64,000 bases of DNA from Lepturacanthus savala (Eukaryota > Chordata > Actinopteri > Scombriformes > Trichiuridae), in contig CM060468.1 of assembly GCA_030544235.1 (NCBI GenBank), positions 4,222,758 to 4,286,757 on the forward strand, in the 5' to 3' direction. Made by a program: the position numbers and the translations under genes. Below, piece after piece: positions 37,436-50,496 of this stretch (its first letter is position 1; each line of letters opens with the position of its first letter). The notes under the pieces are model-generated. The model saw nothing but the letters and a program-made list of their open reading frames with translations, was not told where the DNA came from and searched no databases.

Positions 37436-40400
37436 GAGCAAAAACAAACCCCCAGCCAACATATTGGCCCTTTGTGTCTCCGAGAATAAAATAAGCTGTG
37501 TTCAAAACTTTTTTGGCAGCCTTGCCGGGCCAAGCGTTGAGCATCACCCCGCGCCCAGAAGAAGCCGTAAAGAAGAGGAGAGATAATGGGAAAAAAACGG
37601 GAAAAGCGCCGTCGCAGTTGGAGCGAGGAAAGCCGACGAGTCCAAGGAACACAAAACATAACCCAGAAAATCAACTGGCCTCTTTCCAGTGGTCCCACTC
37701 ACTTACTTCAAAAGCTCCTTGTGCATTCGAACCTCATAGGTTTTTTTTGTTTGCCCCCTTCCCGTCATCGCTATCCGGGCCGCGTCTGTCCTCACATCAA
37801 AGCTAAAGGGCTAAAACGTTACACATTAGCAGAGTAACGCTGTCTAAGCGGCAGCCATTAACCCCCGGCTCCTGTTACACCACCCCCCACCTCCCAGTGA
37901 GGCCAGGTTCAACTAGCCTGGGGGTTAGGCAGGGCGACACATGCGCCCACAAGCAAACTTTGGACACACATGCGCTGCTGTTGCTAACTTTGGAACGCCG
38001 CTCACACACATGCGGGAAGCTATATGCCATGCGAACAGGAGCTGACACCATTTTCGGAGGGGAGGGGGGGGTCTCGCTCCCACAACGGCGGTGTTGACCT
38101 CGATCCTGTTTTGAGAACTGGAGGGAGAGCGAGAGAGGTTTGAGTGACACTGGTATAGGGGTCAAAGGTCAAAGCAGTGACAGCCACGGTGGACGACCAG
38201 CGGACCATCATCGGGCTGACATGAACTGTTGAAGAGCTAGTGACCCAGGAAAGTTCAGATGCACACAATGCAGTGACACACCGACGTGCACAATGTTCTC
38301 AGGCGCACACACACACACACATACACACGTACAATAGAAGGTGTTTTGAGGCCCCAGACAGGCTGTCGTCTGGGAGCTACAAGTAGATTACCTAAACAAA
38401 CAACCTAAAAATACCTTCCTTTTTTCACCCGTAAGTCGACCCTTTTCTTACCCCTCCTCATAACCCGCCGCTGAGCCGACTCTGAAGCTGACAGGGCTGA
38501 TGTTAAACTCGCCCCCGAGGCCGCAGACAACTAGGTAATTAAAGTTTTGTAAGTGTTGACAGATGTGTGTGTTCGACACACACTGTACGTCACACGCGTG
38601 TGTACCGAATGTGTTTGAGACAACTGCCGTGCCAGACTTTTTTTTTTTTTTTTTTTAAGTCCAAGCAAATACTGGTGTTGAATTGAAAAACGTGGACATG
38701 TTTGCCGCATGACGGGAGCAGTTGCTCGCTGATTTACCGCAACTGATTTTCATTGAGGCTTCTTTGTCTTTTCTAATCCACCCCCACCTGTAGGCCATTT
38801 TCTCTCCGATTGTTCCCATTTTAATCTGGAAATGAAAAGCGAGGATTTATTTGTGCTCGAAGGTATAACAGAACGCGGTAGTAACAACGTCCAGCACCGT
38901 CGAAGCCACCTGAGGTTACGCACCTGTGTCAGAGTGGTTGGAAATATGGAGGAGAACGTTCAAGGCTGGAGATTAAACTGCATTTATCAGGTTACAGGCA
39001 TCACGAAATTGACCTTAATGTTCTTCCACACCACCCACTATCATTAACTGAGTCACTGTTGTAATGCAGCGAGCCAATATGAGAATAGAAATACTGGCAG
39101 CAATACTTAAAAAATGCATGCTTAAGAATATTTTTACTGTTGGTAACTGACAATCTTCATCAGAGATGATATGATTAATTACAGTAAGAACAATTAATCA
39201 TGTGCATCTGCATACATGATAAAACTGGCATTGTGAGAATTGTGTTTCTTGATAATAAACTGGATATCTTTAGGTTTTGGGGTGTTTTTTTTCATGACAT
39301 GGATGTTGAAGCTCTATTTAGATGTAGCTCTGATCTTGATATAGATTTTAGGTCATATTTTCCAGCCTGACTTTAAGCTTCCAGTTGGTCTGCGGGTGAA
39401 ATGTCAGCATGGTGGATTCTTTTTTAAAAGATCCCTGATATTTGATGATATGACTCATCTTAACATACGAACACACTGAGCTGAGTGTTGCGTTGCGGGG
39501 GATTGCGGCGATTTGTTATGCATTTGTGTTACAGCGCAACACGTGGTTTACACTTGTTTACAGAATTGGATATGAGGCCCCATTGAGACTGCTTCCCTAT
39601 CGCTTCCTCTTCCTCCTCCTCACCTATTCTTAGTGTAGGTCTGTGCTCTCTCTCCTCACACACCCTCCCTTTTCCTGCCCCATTCTCCTTGACTTGCCGC
39701 GAGTAGAATAGTTTAGCTCTACTGATTGTTTAGCTGTGAGTGTCCCCTCCGCACAACAACATTAGCATACTCCCCCACCTCCCACCTCCCCGGCCCTATT
39801 TTTCATAATTGTATTGAAATGCAGCTCTTTTCATTGTAAACAATGTCAGGAAAGCATGCCTAGATACACTGCCTGCTCAAACACACACACATGCAAACAC
39901 ACATGTCCGACATAAGACTTAAGCCCCCGGGGATCTTAGGGAAATTGCACCGAGACAATACTACGCTCAGGTTCTGTTTACCTCACATCGTCCCTGTTGT
40001 GCTTTTCCCCGCTTACACAAAGCCGGTTCTGTGGATGCGTCCTTTTGTGCGTGTGTTTGCACGCTTGCACGCTACTGCAAAGTGAATCTGTGTAGTCCAA
40101 AGGGCCTTTGAAGGGCTTTGTGCGCATACCTGAGAGTGTGCAGGTGTGCCGAGGTGTGTAAGCCGCTGTTTGTGTATACATCTCTGCCTTGTTTGCCTTG
40201 AATTAAAGTCTATTACCCACCTGCTGTGCGAGTCTTAGGTCACAAAAGGTCCTTAGTGGGTTGGCGCGGTTCCCGGCTCGGGGTGGTACCCACCCTTGTG
40301 GACCTGGCATGTGTGCAAAAGTGGAATCTGAGTTGCCTCCACCCACTGTGGCCAAGTCAAACAGTGTTTGAGCAGACAAAGATGGATCTGTTTGCCTGTA

Positions 40401-43376
40401 CCGCTCCTTGTTCTGTCTATCTCTCTGCGCTTCTCTTTTTATTCCGAGGACTCAGCTTGTTCTCTCCTCTGCAGCTTGAGTTCTGTGTCCGTTTCTTTTC
40501 CGAAAATTCACCTTCAGCACCCCGCGTCTCCGATATTAAGGAGTGGTCTCGTCCATTCTGAAGTGGCAGGGTGGAATGCTTTAGATTTCTGCGATATAAC
40601 CATTGTACTAGTATTCCTTCTTAAGGCCAGGCTGGAGGAATTAGGGAGGAAGTGGAGGCCTACGTGTCAATAAGAACGCAGAGACCTTGGTGCGCAGGAA
40701 GCCTTCGGAACAATATTTCATTTTTTCTTTTTCAGTTATGCAATCCAAACAATAACAATATAGGTGGCACCGCAGTGAACAAAAATGGCTCCATATTGGA
40801 GCAGGAAACGGTTCGTAAAGCTAGATTATCAGAAACCTTCAGGAAGTCTCAGATAATTGTTTGTACATGCTTATTAAAGTGTCCAAATAAGAACAATGTA
40901 GGTAGCACATTTTGATCACAATGTAATAAATCAATATAAAGGAACAGTTCATGCTATTTTATCTGTCTTTAACCCCTTGATGCCTAAATTTATTTAAAAT
41001 TGTGTTTTTGCTTCTAATCTGATGCTAACTATAGCACATAAAATAGATACATTTTGGTAAGATGCTAATTAGCGACAATAGACGTTAATGGAAACCAATG
41101 GTAAATTTATTAAAGCCACAATTATTTACACTATAACTAAGTAACTATAACTATATACTAACTACTCTACTATAAGTAGAGACCAACTAGAACAGGGGGG
41201 GGGGACAAACAGTCTGTGTCCACTTTTTTTGCACTTTAATAAGTCATCCAGTGCCAGATTGGAGCCTTTGGTCCTTACTAGTGGAATTCACAAAAGCAGT
41301 TGTGGTTCTTGTTGAGGCACAGATACGCACAGAGACGTTTGCAGCGTTGCCGCTCACTTTCAACAACTGACCAGTGACTCAAAGCATCTGAATCACCTCC
41401 TGTGTTGGAACAGCTTTAGCTGGACCTCCATGTTTCTTCTTTTGAAACACGCTTTCAACAAACCGCCGTCGGGGGGAATGCATATGCGAATTCGCAACAA
41501 TTTGCATTAAGGGGATTTAATATGTTACTGCTATGATACTTGTTAGCGCTCAGGGTCGACATTTGTTGTAACATGTTTTGCTCATCTGGTTCTTTTGGCT
41601 CGTGATGTGTCAGGTACAGACACTTTAATTAGGGCAGCGTCTTGGGTGGCTCGTGTGATAGATCGCTGCTGCTGAAAAATACAGATATAAATCACCCGGC
41701 CTTTGACAGGAAACACACACAAAAAAAAGCGCTGCTGGCAACTCTCGGACCCCCTGGCATGGCCGCCGTTAGCACATCTGCAGCGATTGTCAGCGAGGTT
41801 GGCTTTTTGCGTTATTATCGCCGTTAGCCCCGGCGCCTTTTGTTCTTAGCCTTCATTAACACTGGTAAGGACGTCAGCCCACATGTCACTACCTGGCTCG
41901 TTTGGTGTTTTTGCATCTTGAAAAGGATGGAACCACCAGCGCGGGACCTTTCCCCACCCCCCGCCGGGTCAAGGTCAAGACGTGTGTGGAGTGCGTGTCA
42001 TCAATCATGGTGATCAGTTTCGGTGGCCGTGTGTCCCTCATCCATCACGCTGATGGGCTCCGCCGGCCGTGTGGCCGCATGTCGCCATCAGGGGCCGGAG
42101 GTAATTAATAACCCCCAATGACGGAATTAATGAGTTAACCTGCTCCACTCTCCTGCTGTTCTAGTGACAGATGCTAACGGTCAGCAGCTAGTTATCCCTA
42201 CTAATGCGCCTGTGGCTCAGGTGTAAGGAGGTGGATGGACTTTTATTATCTATGTGTGTGTGTTTTAATCCAACCAGGGACAGCAGCCATGGGGTAAACA
42301 AAGCAGTCTTGGAATAGTAATCCTTTTCTTGCAGGAATCTCACCTGAGCAACCGATGGCTTTCCACAGGAGGAGGAAAAAAAAAAGACACAAAGGCGAAG
42401 GGTTTTACAGCAGAATAGAGAGCGCTGGCTCCTCGAGGCTCAGGAGAAGCAGAGGCTCTCCTCGCCCTCAGGTCCTGAAAGCCGATCGCTCCGTGTTTTT
42501 GAAAGAGCGGCTTTGTGAGGACGCCCCTGACTGCTCTTCTGAAAGCGAGCTCGCTCTCTGTTATGACTTAAAAAAAAAAAAAAAGAGCCACCGAGTTTTC
42601 ATCACCTAAAGAAGATAAAGTGCTGCCTTGAAAGGAGGGGAAAACGCTGCAGTTTGAACTTAATTCTCTCTCTTTTTATTGGTTGTTTTTTGATTATAAG
42701 AGATGCGATTGTTCTGCCTGGGCAGGCCTCATTGTGCGCCGTGTGCTGGGTGTTATATTCCTGTGGTTTTTTTTTGGAAAACGCTATTGTAGCGCGAGCT
42801 CACTCTCATGCTTTTCGGTCCCCGGCGTATCGGATACTTTTCTCGTGTAGGCTGCAGAACAGCTCGCCTATCGGGCTTTGCGTGCGGGTCACTCAAGGTG
42901 GGCCGCGGTGGGCGGGTGCGTGGGTAGATGTGGCTTTATTTGGCGGCGTTGTTCAAAGCCTGGTGTGTAGGTTGCTGCTGCTCAGAGGAAAACTTAGTTG
43001 GCTCACGTGTGGGTAGCTATCATTGTATCATTAGCTATTTTTTTTGCAGATGGCTGCATCCACAGTTTTGTCCCCCCCCCCCTCCCCTTCACGTGGTGCA
43101 ACCAATTCAGCCGGCAGAATCCCCACCACACGGACAAAACTACTCATTAACTCCCACAGCCCCCTTTTCGCCCCCTTTTTCCTCCGAAAACGTGCTTTAG
43201 CTTAGAGACAACGGGGATGGGGAAGGGGTGGGTGGAGGGGAGAGAGAGAGAGAGAGAGAGACTGACAAAAGGGAATAAAGACTAAAGCCAGAGGAGGAGG
43301 ATTGAATGAGTGAAAGAGCTGCTAGGGGGAGAAAAAAGGGGGAAGAATGCAATGTCCCGGTCTATGAGGGATTCCA

Positions 43377-43403
43377 TTTTTTTTTTTTTTTTTTTTTTTT
43401 TTT
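43377..43403 (+). repeat. T27 homopolymer
   Basis: An uninterrupted run of about 27 T in intron 3. Shorter T or A runs occur at 38638, 44192, 51103, 51601 and 52707. Confidence 0.9.
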
Positions 43404-43939
43404 GCCTTTCCAGAATAGAACAGTAAGTCACCAGCCTCTTTGTCTGCCTTTGATCTCGCAGCTCAGGGATTTGGCACCTGACAAACCCCTCTCTGTCTGA
43501 AAAGAGGCCTGCAGAGAGAAAGCCTAGCAGAGAGAGAGAGAGAGAGGGTGAAGAAATAATATCAGCGTGTTAGTGACTGGGCAAAAAAGACAGCCTATAT
43601 ATATATATGTATATAAAGATGAAGTGGAAAAGTTGGGTTCAGATTTTGAGCACTATGGGAGGATGTGATGAGGTCGTCTGAGCTCAGCGCCCATAAAAAA
43701 CTAAAGACATGTGTGTTCATGTGTGTCTGTGTTTGCGTCTTGCGTGTGGGTTTTGCCATGGCTGGCCCGGCCAGTGATAAATCCAGCGAGTCTTAAGGGA
43801 GATTCCTCTCTGAAGCCACGGTCTCTTGGACCACCCACTACTGCTGCGGTCTCTCACAAACACACACGCATGCACACACACACACGCACACTCACACTCC
43901 TAATAGGAAGCAAATTCGGCCAGCTTTACTTGGATATCG

Positions 43940-43940
<1 letters not shown>

Positions 43941-43981
<41 letters not shown>
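43941..43981 (+). repeat. (CT)n microsatellite, about 20 copies
   Basis: Pure CT run followed by a T-rich pyrimidine stretch and gcag. It mimics a splice acceptor, but no conserved exon follows. Confidence 0.95.
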
Positions 43982-43984
<3 letters not shown>

Positions 43985-45049
43985 CTCTTTTTTCCCTTCT
44001 GCAGGGCAATCGCTGCTGTAAACAAGCCCTCGTGTGTTGACATCACATTTTCAAACAATTTCTGAAATGAAAAAATGCTTCAAACCGCGGACGGAGATGC
44101 CAGGACATGCTGGATGGCAAAAAGGGGATTTGAAGCAAAGGATTCTGGGATGGGGTGGTGGGGACGCTAGGGTCAGTCTAGGACGACTCAATAAAAAAAA
44201 AAAAAAAAAAACCTTGGACCATGCACAGTTTGAGGTTGGGCCGCGATTTAACTGTGTCTCTTTTAAAGAGGCTCAGGCCTCCGAAGGGGACTCGATTAAC
44301 TCCCCCTTCGGCTTTTTAGCGAGGAGGCATCTCCTCCAAACAGCTGGTTTACCCCTCAATCAACCCCAGACACTTTCCTGGTCAGCGCACACGTACAAAC
44401 CCTAACAGGTTTTGTCACCTGAAGCCTCCTCAGCCTCCTCCTTTTAAACAATACCAACAAATCCCAGCGTCCTCCTGTCTCTAGCGAGGAGACGGCGTTG
44501 AATGATTGCTTTAAAGATAGAGAGATAACACAAAGTGGCTCCTGACTAATCTTCTTTTTTTTTCTGCAACTGTGAAGAAAAGAAACGGGCGGCTTCACGC
44601 ACCCCCGCGGGCTACAATCAAAGAGGCCCTCGGCTTAGCGTTAGCGAGTGAAGCGGCAGGGATTTAGCCCTGATTGACTGAGTGGGAACAGGACAGAGAA
44701 TGGCCCAGCAGGTAGCAGCTAGCAGCTAGCAGCTAGAGGCTGGCTCGGCTAACGCCTGGTTTATACTTCTGCATACGTAGCTACACCGTCGACGCAACGC
44801 GGACATTGTGCAGTTCTGCGTAGAGGGAATGTGTCAGTCTGCGGAATCCATGCTAACTCAAATAACACATATTCTGGACTGTATGTACCAGACTTTTTTT
44901 TTCTTCATTCTTGTAGTGGGATGAAGCGCATGTGTTTGGAGCTCATCCATATGAAAGAGCTAATTTTTTATTGCAAATGTTGAAGTGTAGGCGAGAGAAA
45001 AAAAAAACAGCCAAAAAATCCCATTTCCCCTTAAATAACACATATTCTA

Positions 45050-45315
45050 TACTGTATACTTTTGGAAAAGTTTGGGGTCACTTAGAAATGTCCTTATTTT
45101 TGAAAGATAACCACTGTTTTTTTCAATGAAGATAACTTTAAACTAATCAGAAATACACTCTATACATTGCTAATGTGGTAAATGACTATTCTAGCTTCAA
45201 ATGTCAGATTTTCGGTGCAGTATCTACATAGGTGTATAGAGGCCCATTTCCAGCAACTATCACTCCAGTGTTCTCATGGTACAATGTGTTTGCTCATTGC
45301 GTCAGAAGGCTAGTG
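45050..45315 (+). mobile_element. Tc1/mariner-type element relic (5' end)
   Basis: Begins tttggaaaagtttggggtca and runs through cttagaaatgtccttatttt, ctaatcagaaatacactcta and aactatcactccagtgttct to cattgcgtcagaaggctag. This is the leading untranslated part of a common fish Tc1-like transposon, and the reverse complement of the copy at 16440-16795. No transposase sequence follows, so it is a truncated relic inside intron 3. Confidence 0.85.
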
Positions 45316-47830
45316 TATATATAGTGTATATAATTTGTGTGACTTTTCATTAACGCCACACTGACAGTAATCCAGCTGCCAAGCCGAGTCGGGGGGCAAA
45401 GAGCCTGGCTTTATTACGTTTACATGATCGGGATTCCCCATTATTTTAAGGGAGTTTATGGATTTCCTACGTGGAAGCTGGTTTGGTGGAATGCGTGTTT
45501 GTGTTGGGGAGGATGGACTTCCTCCTCGCTGTGGCGTGTGTGTGTGGATACGCACTGATTTGATTTGAGTGCGGTGAACACATGTGGGAGTTTTGTTTAT
45601 GTGACTGTTCATTTTTGTATGTTGGAATCCCTGCTTAAAACACACTTTATTTTTTTCAATCTAGGATGTGTATGTGCTTGTGAGGACATGAAGCTTCTAT
45701 GTGTGTGTGTGTGTGTGTGTGTGCAGGGAGATCGCTTCTCCCTTGCAGGCTATAAGTCTTTAATTATCTGATTTATTCTAGGTATGAATTTACCCATCTG
45801 TCTCCAGTGGGTCCAGTTATACATCATAACAAGAGACACACACACACACTCACACATATGGCGTACTTTACCAAAAACTCAAACCCACGACCCTCCGGAC
45901 TCAATACCATTGGCCGCCCACCTGCCAAGCAAATAGAGCCCGATCGCTGATTGACGGGTTATTTGGTCCAATCGGTGTCGCGACTGTCTGCGCCGCACCT
46001 CTTAGAGAATTGTTCTTTTGTCCTCCTCTTCGGGTTCAGCGCTCAGAGGGGTTGAAACAGAACCTCGGCAGGTTTCCCCCGGCCATTATGGAAACGGATA
46101 GACGGAGGGGAGAGACTCCTTGAAAGACGAGCCCCCTCCAATCAAACTGTCACTCAAAAAGAAAGGCGAGCGCCATCGCCAAAAGTAAGAAAAAAGTGTC
46201 ACTTAGGTTACCGTTTCAGACTGAGTGGTCTGGACTGAGGTGTGTGTTAAGGTGTGTGTTTCACTGCAGAGTGACAGAGCTCCCAGTGTGCCAAGCCCGG
46301 TGGCATTTGTTTGTTAAATGGTCCGAAATGCCAACGGCTCCGGTTTCGTCGCGGCTCAGAATCTTTTGCCAATAAGGCATAGCTCGAATTTGTGAAAAAA
46401 AAAAAAAGTAAAAAAAAGCCGGTTATTTGATCTTGGCGCTTTTATTCCGAGGAAATAGTGCCCTTTGCTCCCGATCTGTTGTTTTTGATAATAGAACACA
46501 GGTTCGTGAGAAAGAGGAGAACGCACCGACGATGGAAAACGGACACAAAGGGAGGGAGCGATGGGAAGGGAAGGCAGAAGCCTCTGGGCAACGTATTGTT
46601 TTCCTGTTGCTAATTGGGGGAAAATGGGCAAGATCACAGCGTTTTCTTCCTCTGTTCCATGGGAAAATAAATATTGGATGTCAAGTGCAACGCTATGGCA
46701 ACATCCACCCATAGCCGAAATGTTCGACAGACACTTTTATGAACTTCAATCCTGATTCACCGTGGCTATATAAAGCTTTCCAATAGATTTCTGGGGATTT
46801 TTTTTAGCTACGCCAGCAGCTTTATCTCTATGGATGGTGTTGCTGGTTGATCCCGACTCCTCTACCTCACACCGCTGGCAATTCAGAGGGAAAAGTCAAT
46901 TATTGGATGGATTCCAATGAATTTTTTTGTTTTAATGAAAGATTATGAAAGTCACTTATTGTTCTTAATAGAAAGGAAGTGTGATTGAGTTTTGATACAA
47001 AATACAAAGGAATATATATGTATGTATATTTGTTTCGGCAAATACAGTTAAATACGATAAATGACCAAATAATAGCCAAGATTCAATTAACTACAGGATC
47101 CCCTTTAAATGTTGGATGCAGTTGCTTTGATAAATAACCAAAATCCAAATAAATGAGTCTAAATTATTTTAAAAAATGAATAAAATCAAGAAAAAAGACG
47201 TGACCACTGATGCTACATGTTTTTCCTCTTCGGCTAATTGTCGATCGCCATGGAAAAATAAAAAGTACGACATGAAATTCGAACTTTCTGTCAAAAAATA
47301 TGAAAAAACTCTGGAGAAGCAGCTGCAAGATGTTTAACTACAGTACTGTAATCTGACTGGGGTCACTGGGGTCAGGTCTAATCTGGGGTCAGAGTACCAA
47401 TTTCCATTTAATTAGATATATGAAATTAATTAATTAAATGGAAAATTCAATAAATATGTACATTTAGTGGTATATTTATTGATTTATATTGTACTGAGCC
47501 ATTATTTATTTATTTAATCTCGATTATGGCAGTTTCATTCCTCCATAATTTCAGACACTCTCTGTTATAAAACATCTTAAAGCACAAATCTTATGAGATG
47601 GTGTCCATGGTCTAGTTTTCTTGAGTTTAAGGGTCCTTGAAGTGAAAATTATTGAGAACCTCTGTGTTAAGTGATTGAAATGAATAAACGCCCCAGCTAT
47701 TATGTGCAGAGTGATGTGATCTAAAAGGATTAAAAAGATATTTTTCATTTTCAAGTATACCCTTGGTGTCGATTGGGACTTTTTGAAGACGTTGCATCTA
47801 ACCAAACCTCCCTTCTCTGTTCTCTCCCAG

Positions 47831-47986
47831 CCTGTAAGATCGGTTACTACCGAGCTTTGGCCACCGACGGCTCCTGCTCCAAGTGTCCGCTCCACAGCTA
47901 CTCCGTCAGGGAGGGCTCCACCTCCTGCACCTGCGACAAGGGATACTTCCGCTCTGAAACCGACCCGGCGTCCATGCCCTGCAGCC
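47831..47986 (+). CDS. epha4: epha4 coding exon 4: Cys-rich (EGF/TNFR-like) region
   Basis: A 156-bp exon encoding residues 278-328, with the split codons at each end completing Ala277 and Arg329. The translation ACKIGYYRALATDGSCSKCP, then HSYSVREGSTSCTCDKGYFR, then SMPC is the Cys-rich segment of EPHA4, with its conserved pattern of seven cysteines. It links the ligand-binding domain to the first fibronectin repeat and takes part in receptor clustering. Acceptor tctctcccag|CC, donor AGCC|gtaagt; phase 1 in, phase 1 out, as in other Eph genes. The antisense open frame over the same bases (47551-48087) is a shadow. Confidence 0.97.
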
Positions 47987-49934
47987 GTAAGTACAACCCC
48001 ACGCAGGCCTGGATTCAAGGCTGTGCATATAGCGGAAACTTTGGTAAACGTCTGCATTTTTGTGATAATACGAACAAAATGTGCCAAAATCAGGTCTGCC
48101 TGGACACACCTGGAGTAAAATAAGACTTTACTGTCCCATAGATGAATTGGGCTACTAACCCATTTCAGGTGGTTTTCAACCTAAATAGATGATTTATTTT
48201 GGACAGAGATAATTTTCTTTCACTTTTTGCTTTATTCTAGCTGGATGTACTTCAACACTGCACATTTTAAATTGATTCTGACACTTATACAACTGTCTCA
48301 CAGGCGCTAACTTTATTTTAAACCCAAGATCTTTAAAAAGAAACCCTGTAGTTGTGGAGATATACTGCATTAAGTCTGGGTGTATCATTTTCAAAAGGTA
48401 GGCTGATAAATAGGCCTGGGGGGAACAGGTTAAGACAGATAAACTGTCTGATACCAAGTTTTTTTTAGGGTTACAACACACACACACACACACTCACATA
48501 TATATATATATATATATATATTGCAAAATGCATTGTGTAACTTATAATCCAGCAGCTCTACATGGATTGACATTGAGTTATTGCCTTTTTGTCTTAACAT
48601 GGTCGTGGATTCTCTCTCTCATGGAATTTCAACCTCCATTACCCTCTTGAGTACAGAGATGCTCTTTTCCACACGCATGTTGCACAAAGCAGGCATGTGT
48701 CGGGGTTTCATGGGCGTTTTTTGATTCCAGGTGGTACTTAGTGATCAGTCACAGTGACAGAGAACTAATGAGGGCATAAAGCGCCGTGTCGCAGGTTCAG
48801 GGAGACGCTGCAGAACAGCAGAGGAGGACGAGATTGGTGTGGAAAAGGCAAATAGTGACGTGTCGAGGTGAAAAAAGGTGGAAAAAACAAGGGCAGGTGG
48901 GGAAGCTGGGGAGAACGATTAAGATGCGGAGATAAAGAAAGAGGTTTGAAGTGGCCAAAGGCAAAAGGAAACACAGGAAGGAACAAGTGAAGATGTTTCA
49001 CTTTCTGTTTGTTCATCACCCGTCCAGCTGCGTGACTCAGCGTCTGAGAGAAGCTGACTCACCACCACTGTGATAACAAATAGCGTTAACAATCCTCCGC
49101 CTAATGATACCTCTTCCTTTTCTTTTTGTTCGAACTCATTGACTCTTAACTCGAGTTCATACCGGTTAAATATACACAAACAGGGAACAAAAAGGAAAGA
49201 CAAAAAAAAACACACACAAAGTCCTAAGCTCTCGTTTCCCAGGGAAGAAAAAAAAAAAAAAAATAAGCAATCACATGACAGACGCTTGTATGTATGAGTG
49301 AGTATGTGTCATAAAGCAATTTTAACAACCAAAACATCTGTTAAAGCCGCTGAGCTCATAGTTGGCTCGCCACTTTGGCCCGAATGATCCGTCAGGTTCC
49401 TGTGGATTCATCACTCAGCTCAACGGTTTATTAAACGAGACGAGGAGCCCAAACCCCGGCCTGACACTTCAGCAACAAAACCGAGCTGCCACTAATTATT
49501 CCCCCGGTACGGCCGTATCCACGCAAAATCACAAACAACGCTCCGTTGTGAAATAGCTACACAATGGACTCTGTGAGTAAATGTTCCACCAGAGCAACGA
49601 TAATCCGCAAAACTCCTGATTATTAGACGCCGGCCGCCGATTTCACACGAACAAAAGGGGCTCGCCTGGGCTTTGTGTGAACTGGCAAAGGAAAGAAGCG
49701 ACGAAACGAGGAGGCTGTTTGCGTGAAAGTGTCCAGGAACACGACGGAACAGCAGCAACACCGGGGCAGTTAATTGATTCATCAATTAGTCAATCAACAG
49801 ACAATTAATCAGCAGAAAATTCTATATTTCATGGTTCCAGAGTGTCGGAATTTGCACTTTTGTTGGCGACTCACACCAATAAATCAAATAACTTTATGGT
49901 TTTACATTGTAAAGACAGTTGTGATGCTTTATTT

Positions 49935-50170
49935 TAGTGGTTCTCTATCCTTTTCAATATCAAGGACCCCTAAACTGAGATAAATTACACCACGGACCCT
50001 CATCTGATACGATTTTTGCTTTTAGTTATTAAAGAAAGTGTATGAAACCCTTGAAAAAAATAAGTAATAAGTAATTACCCTTATAATTAGAAGAAATTAT
50101 TTCCATATTTTGCATGGGGACCCCCTCAAGGACCCCTGGAGGTCCCTGGACCCCATTTTGAGAACCACTA
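49935..50170. mobile_element. hAT-type MITE with 11-bp terminal inverted repeats
   Basis: The ends are TAGTGGTTCTC (49935-49945) and GAGAACCACTA (50160-50170), exact reverse complements. The body of 236 bp has paired phrases tcaaggacccctaaac and ctcaaggacccctgga. The cagtggttctca-type end is typical of hAT (Charlie-like) elements. I do not see a clear 8-bp target duplication. Confidence 0.75.
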
Positions 50171-50179
50171 AGTAATTTA

Positions 50180-50496
50180 AATAAAAAATACAAATACAAC
50201 AATGCAGTACTCTGTTACAAATAAAGTAATAGTTTGATCCCTTTGACTGACATATAGTAATAGTAATATATACATTATTATATATTCATCATTATGAATT
50301 ACTTTAATTATTAATTTTCTTAATTACTAATAAACCTGACCCTTGTCAAATGTAAGTGGAGTAGAAAATGCAGCATTCCCTTTTAAAACGTGCTGGATTC
50401 TATACAGAAACTCAAATACTCATGTATAAGTACCTCAGAATTATACTTAAGTATAGTACTTGAGTAACTTTGCTTAGTTCCATTCCACCACTGGAT
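50180..50496 (-). mobile_element. fragment of another fish MITE (stepwise acttaagta type)
   Basis: The stretch ending tatacttaagtatagtactt, gagtaactttgcttagttcc and attccaccactgg has the pattern of a frequent fish non-autonomous element ending in a ccaccactg terminus. Its other end is not clear. Confidence 0.55.

Larger units (their letters stand above)
26928..47830 (+). other. epha4: epha4 intron 3 (20.9 kb)
   Basis: The largest intron in the window, bounded by gtaaaa and tctctcccag. No exon of another gene is supported in it. It contains a (TG)n array, an (AT)n tract, a fish-type A-rich repeat tail, a pyrimidine/purine switch, a G28 run, a hAT transposase fragment with tandem duplication, a T27 run, a (CT)n array and a Tc1 relic, each listed separately. 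Long stretches such as 27000-30300, 30400-32500, 37450-40900 and 41200-43300 are unique-looking with conserved-element texture but no identifiable gene. The 40945-41110 stretch (aaccccttgatgcctaaatt) resembles a diffuse fish repeat. Confidence 0.85.

Noticed and set aside
42900..42930. EGR2/Krox20-like site (gcgtgggta) as part of a rhombomere enhancer
   Set aside because: EPHA4 is a known Krox20 target in mouse hindbrain, but a single partial match in a G-rich tract is expected by chance.
43941..44040. Pyrimidine tract ending gcag as a cryptic exon acceptor
   Set aside because: It looks like an acceptor, but the following frame (about 44005-44040) has no similarity to Eph receptors and stops quickly.
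47551..48087. 178-codon antisense frame across exon 4
   Set aside because: It is the shadow of the Cys-rich coding exon, whose sense translation matches EPHA4 with correct splice sites. The antisense translation matches nothing.
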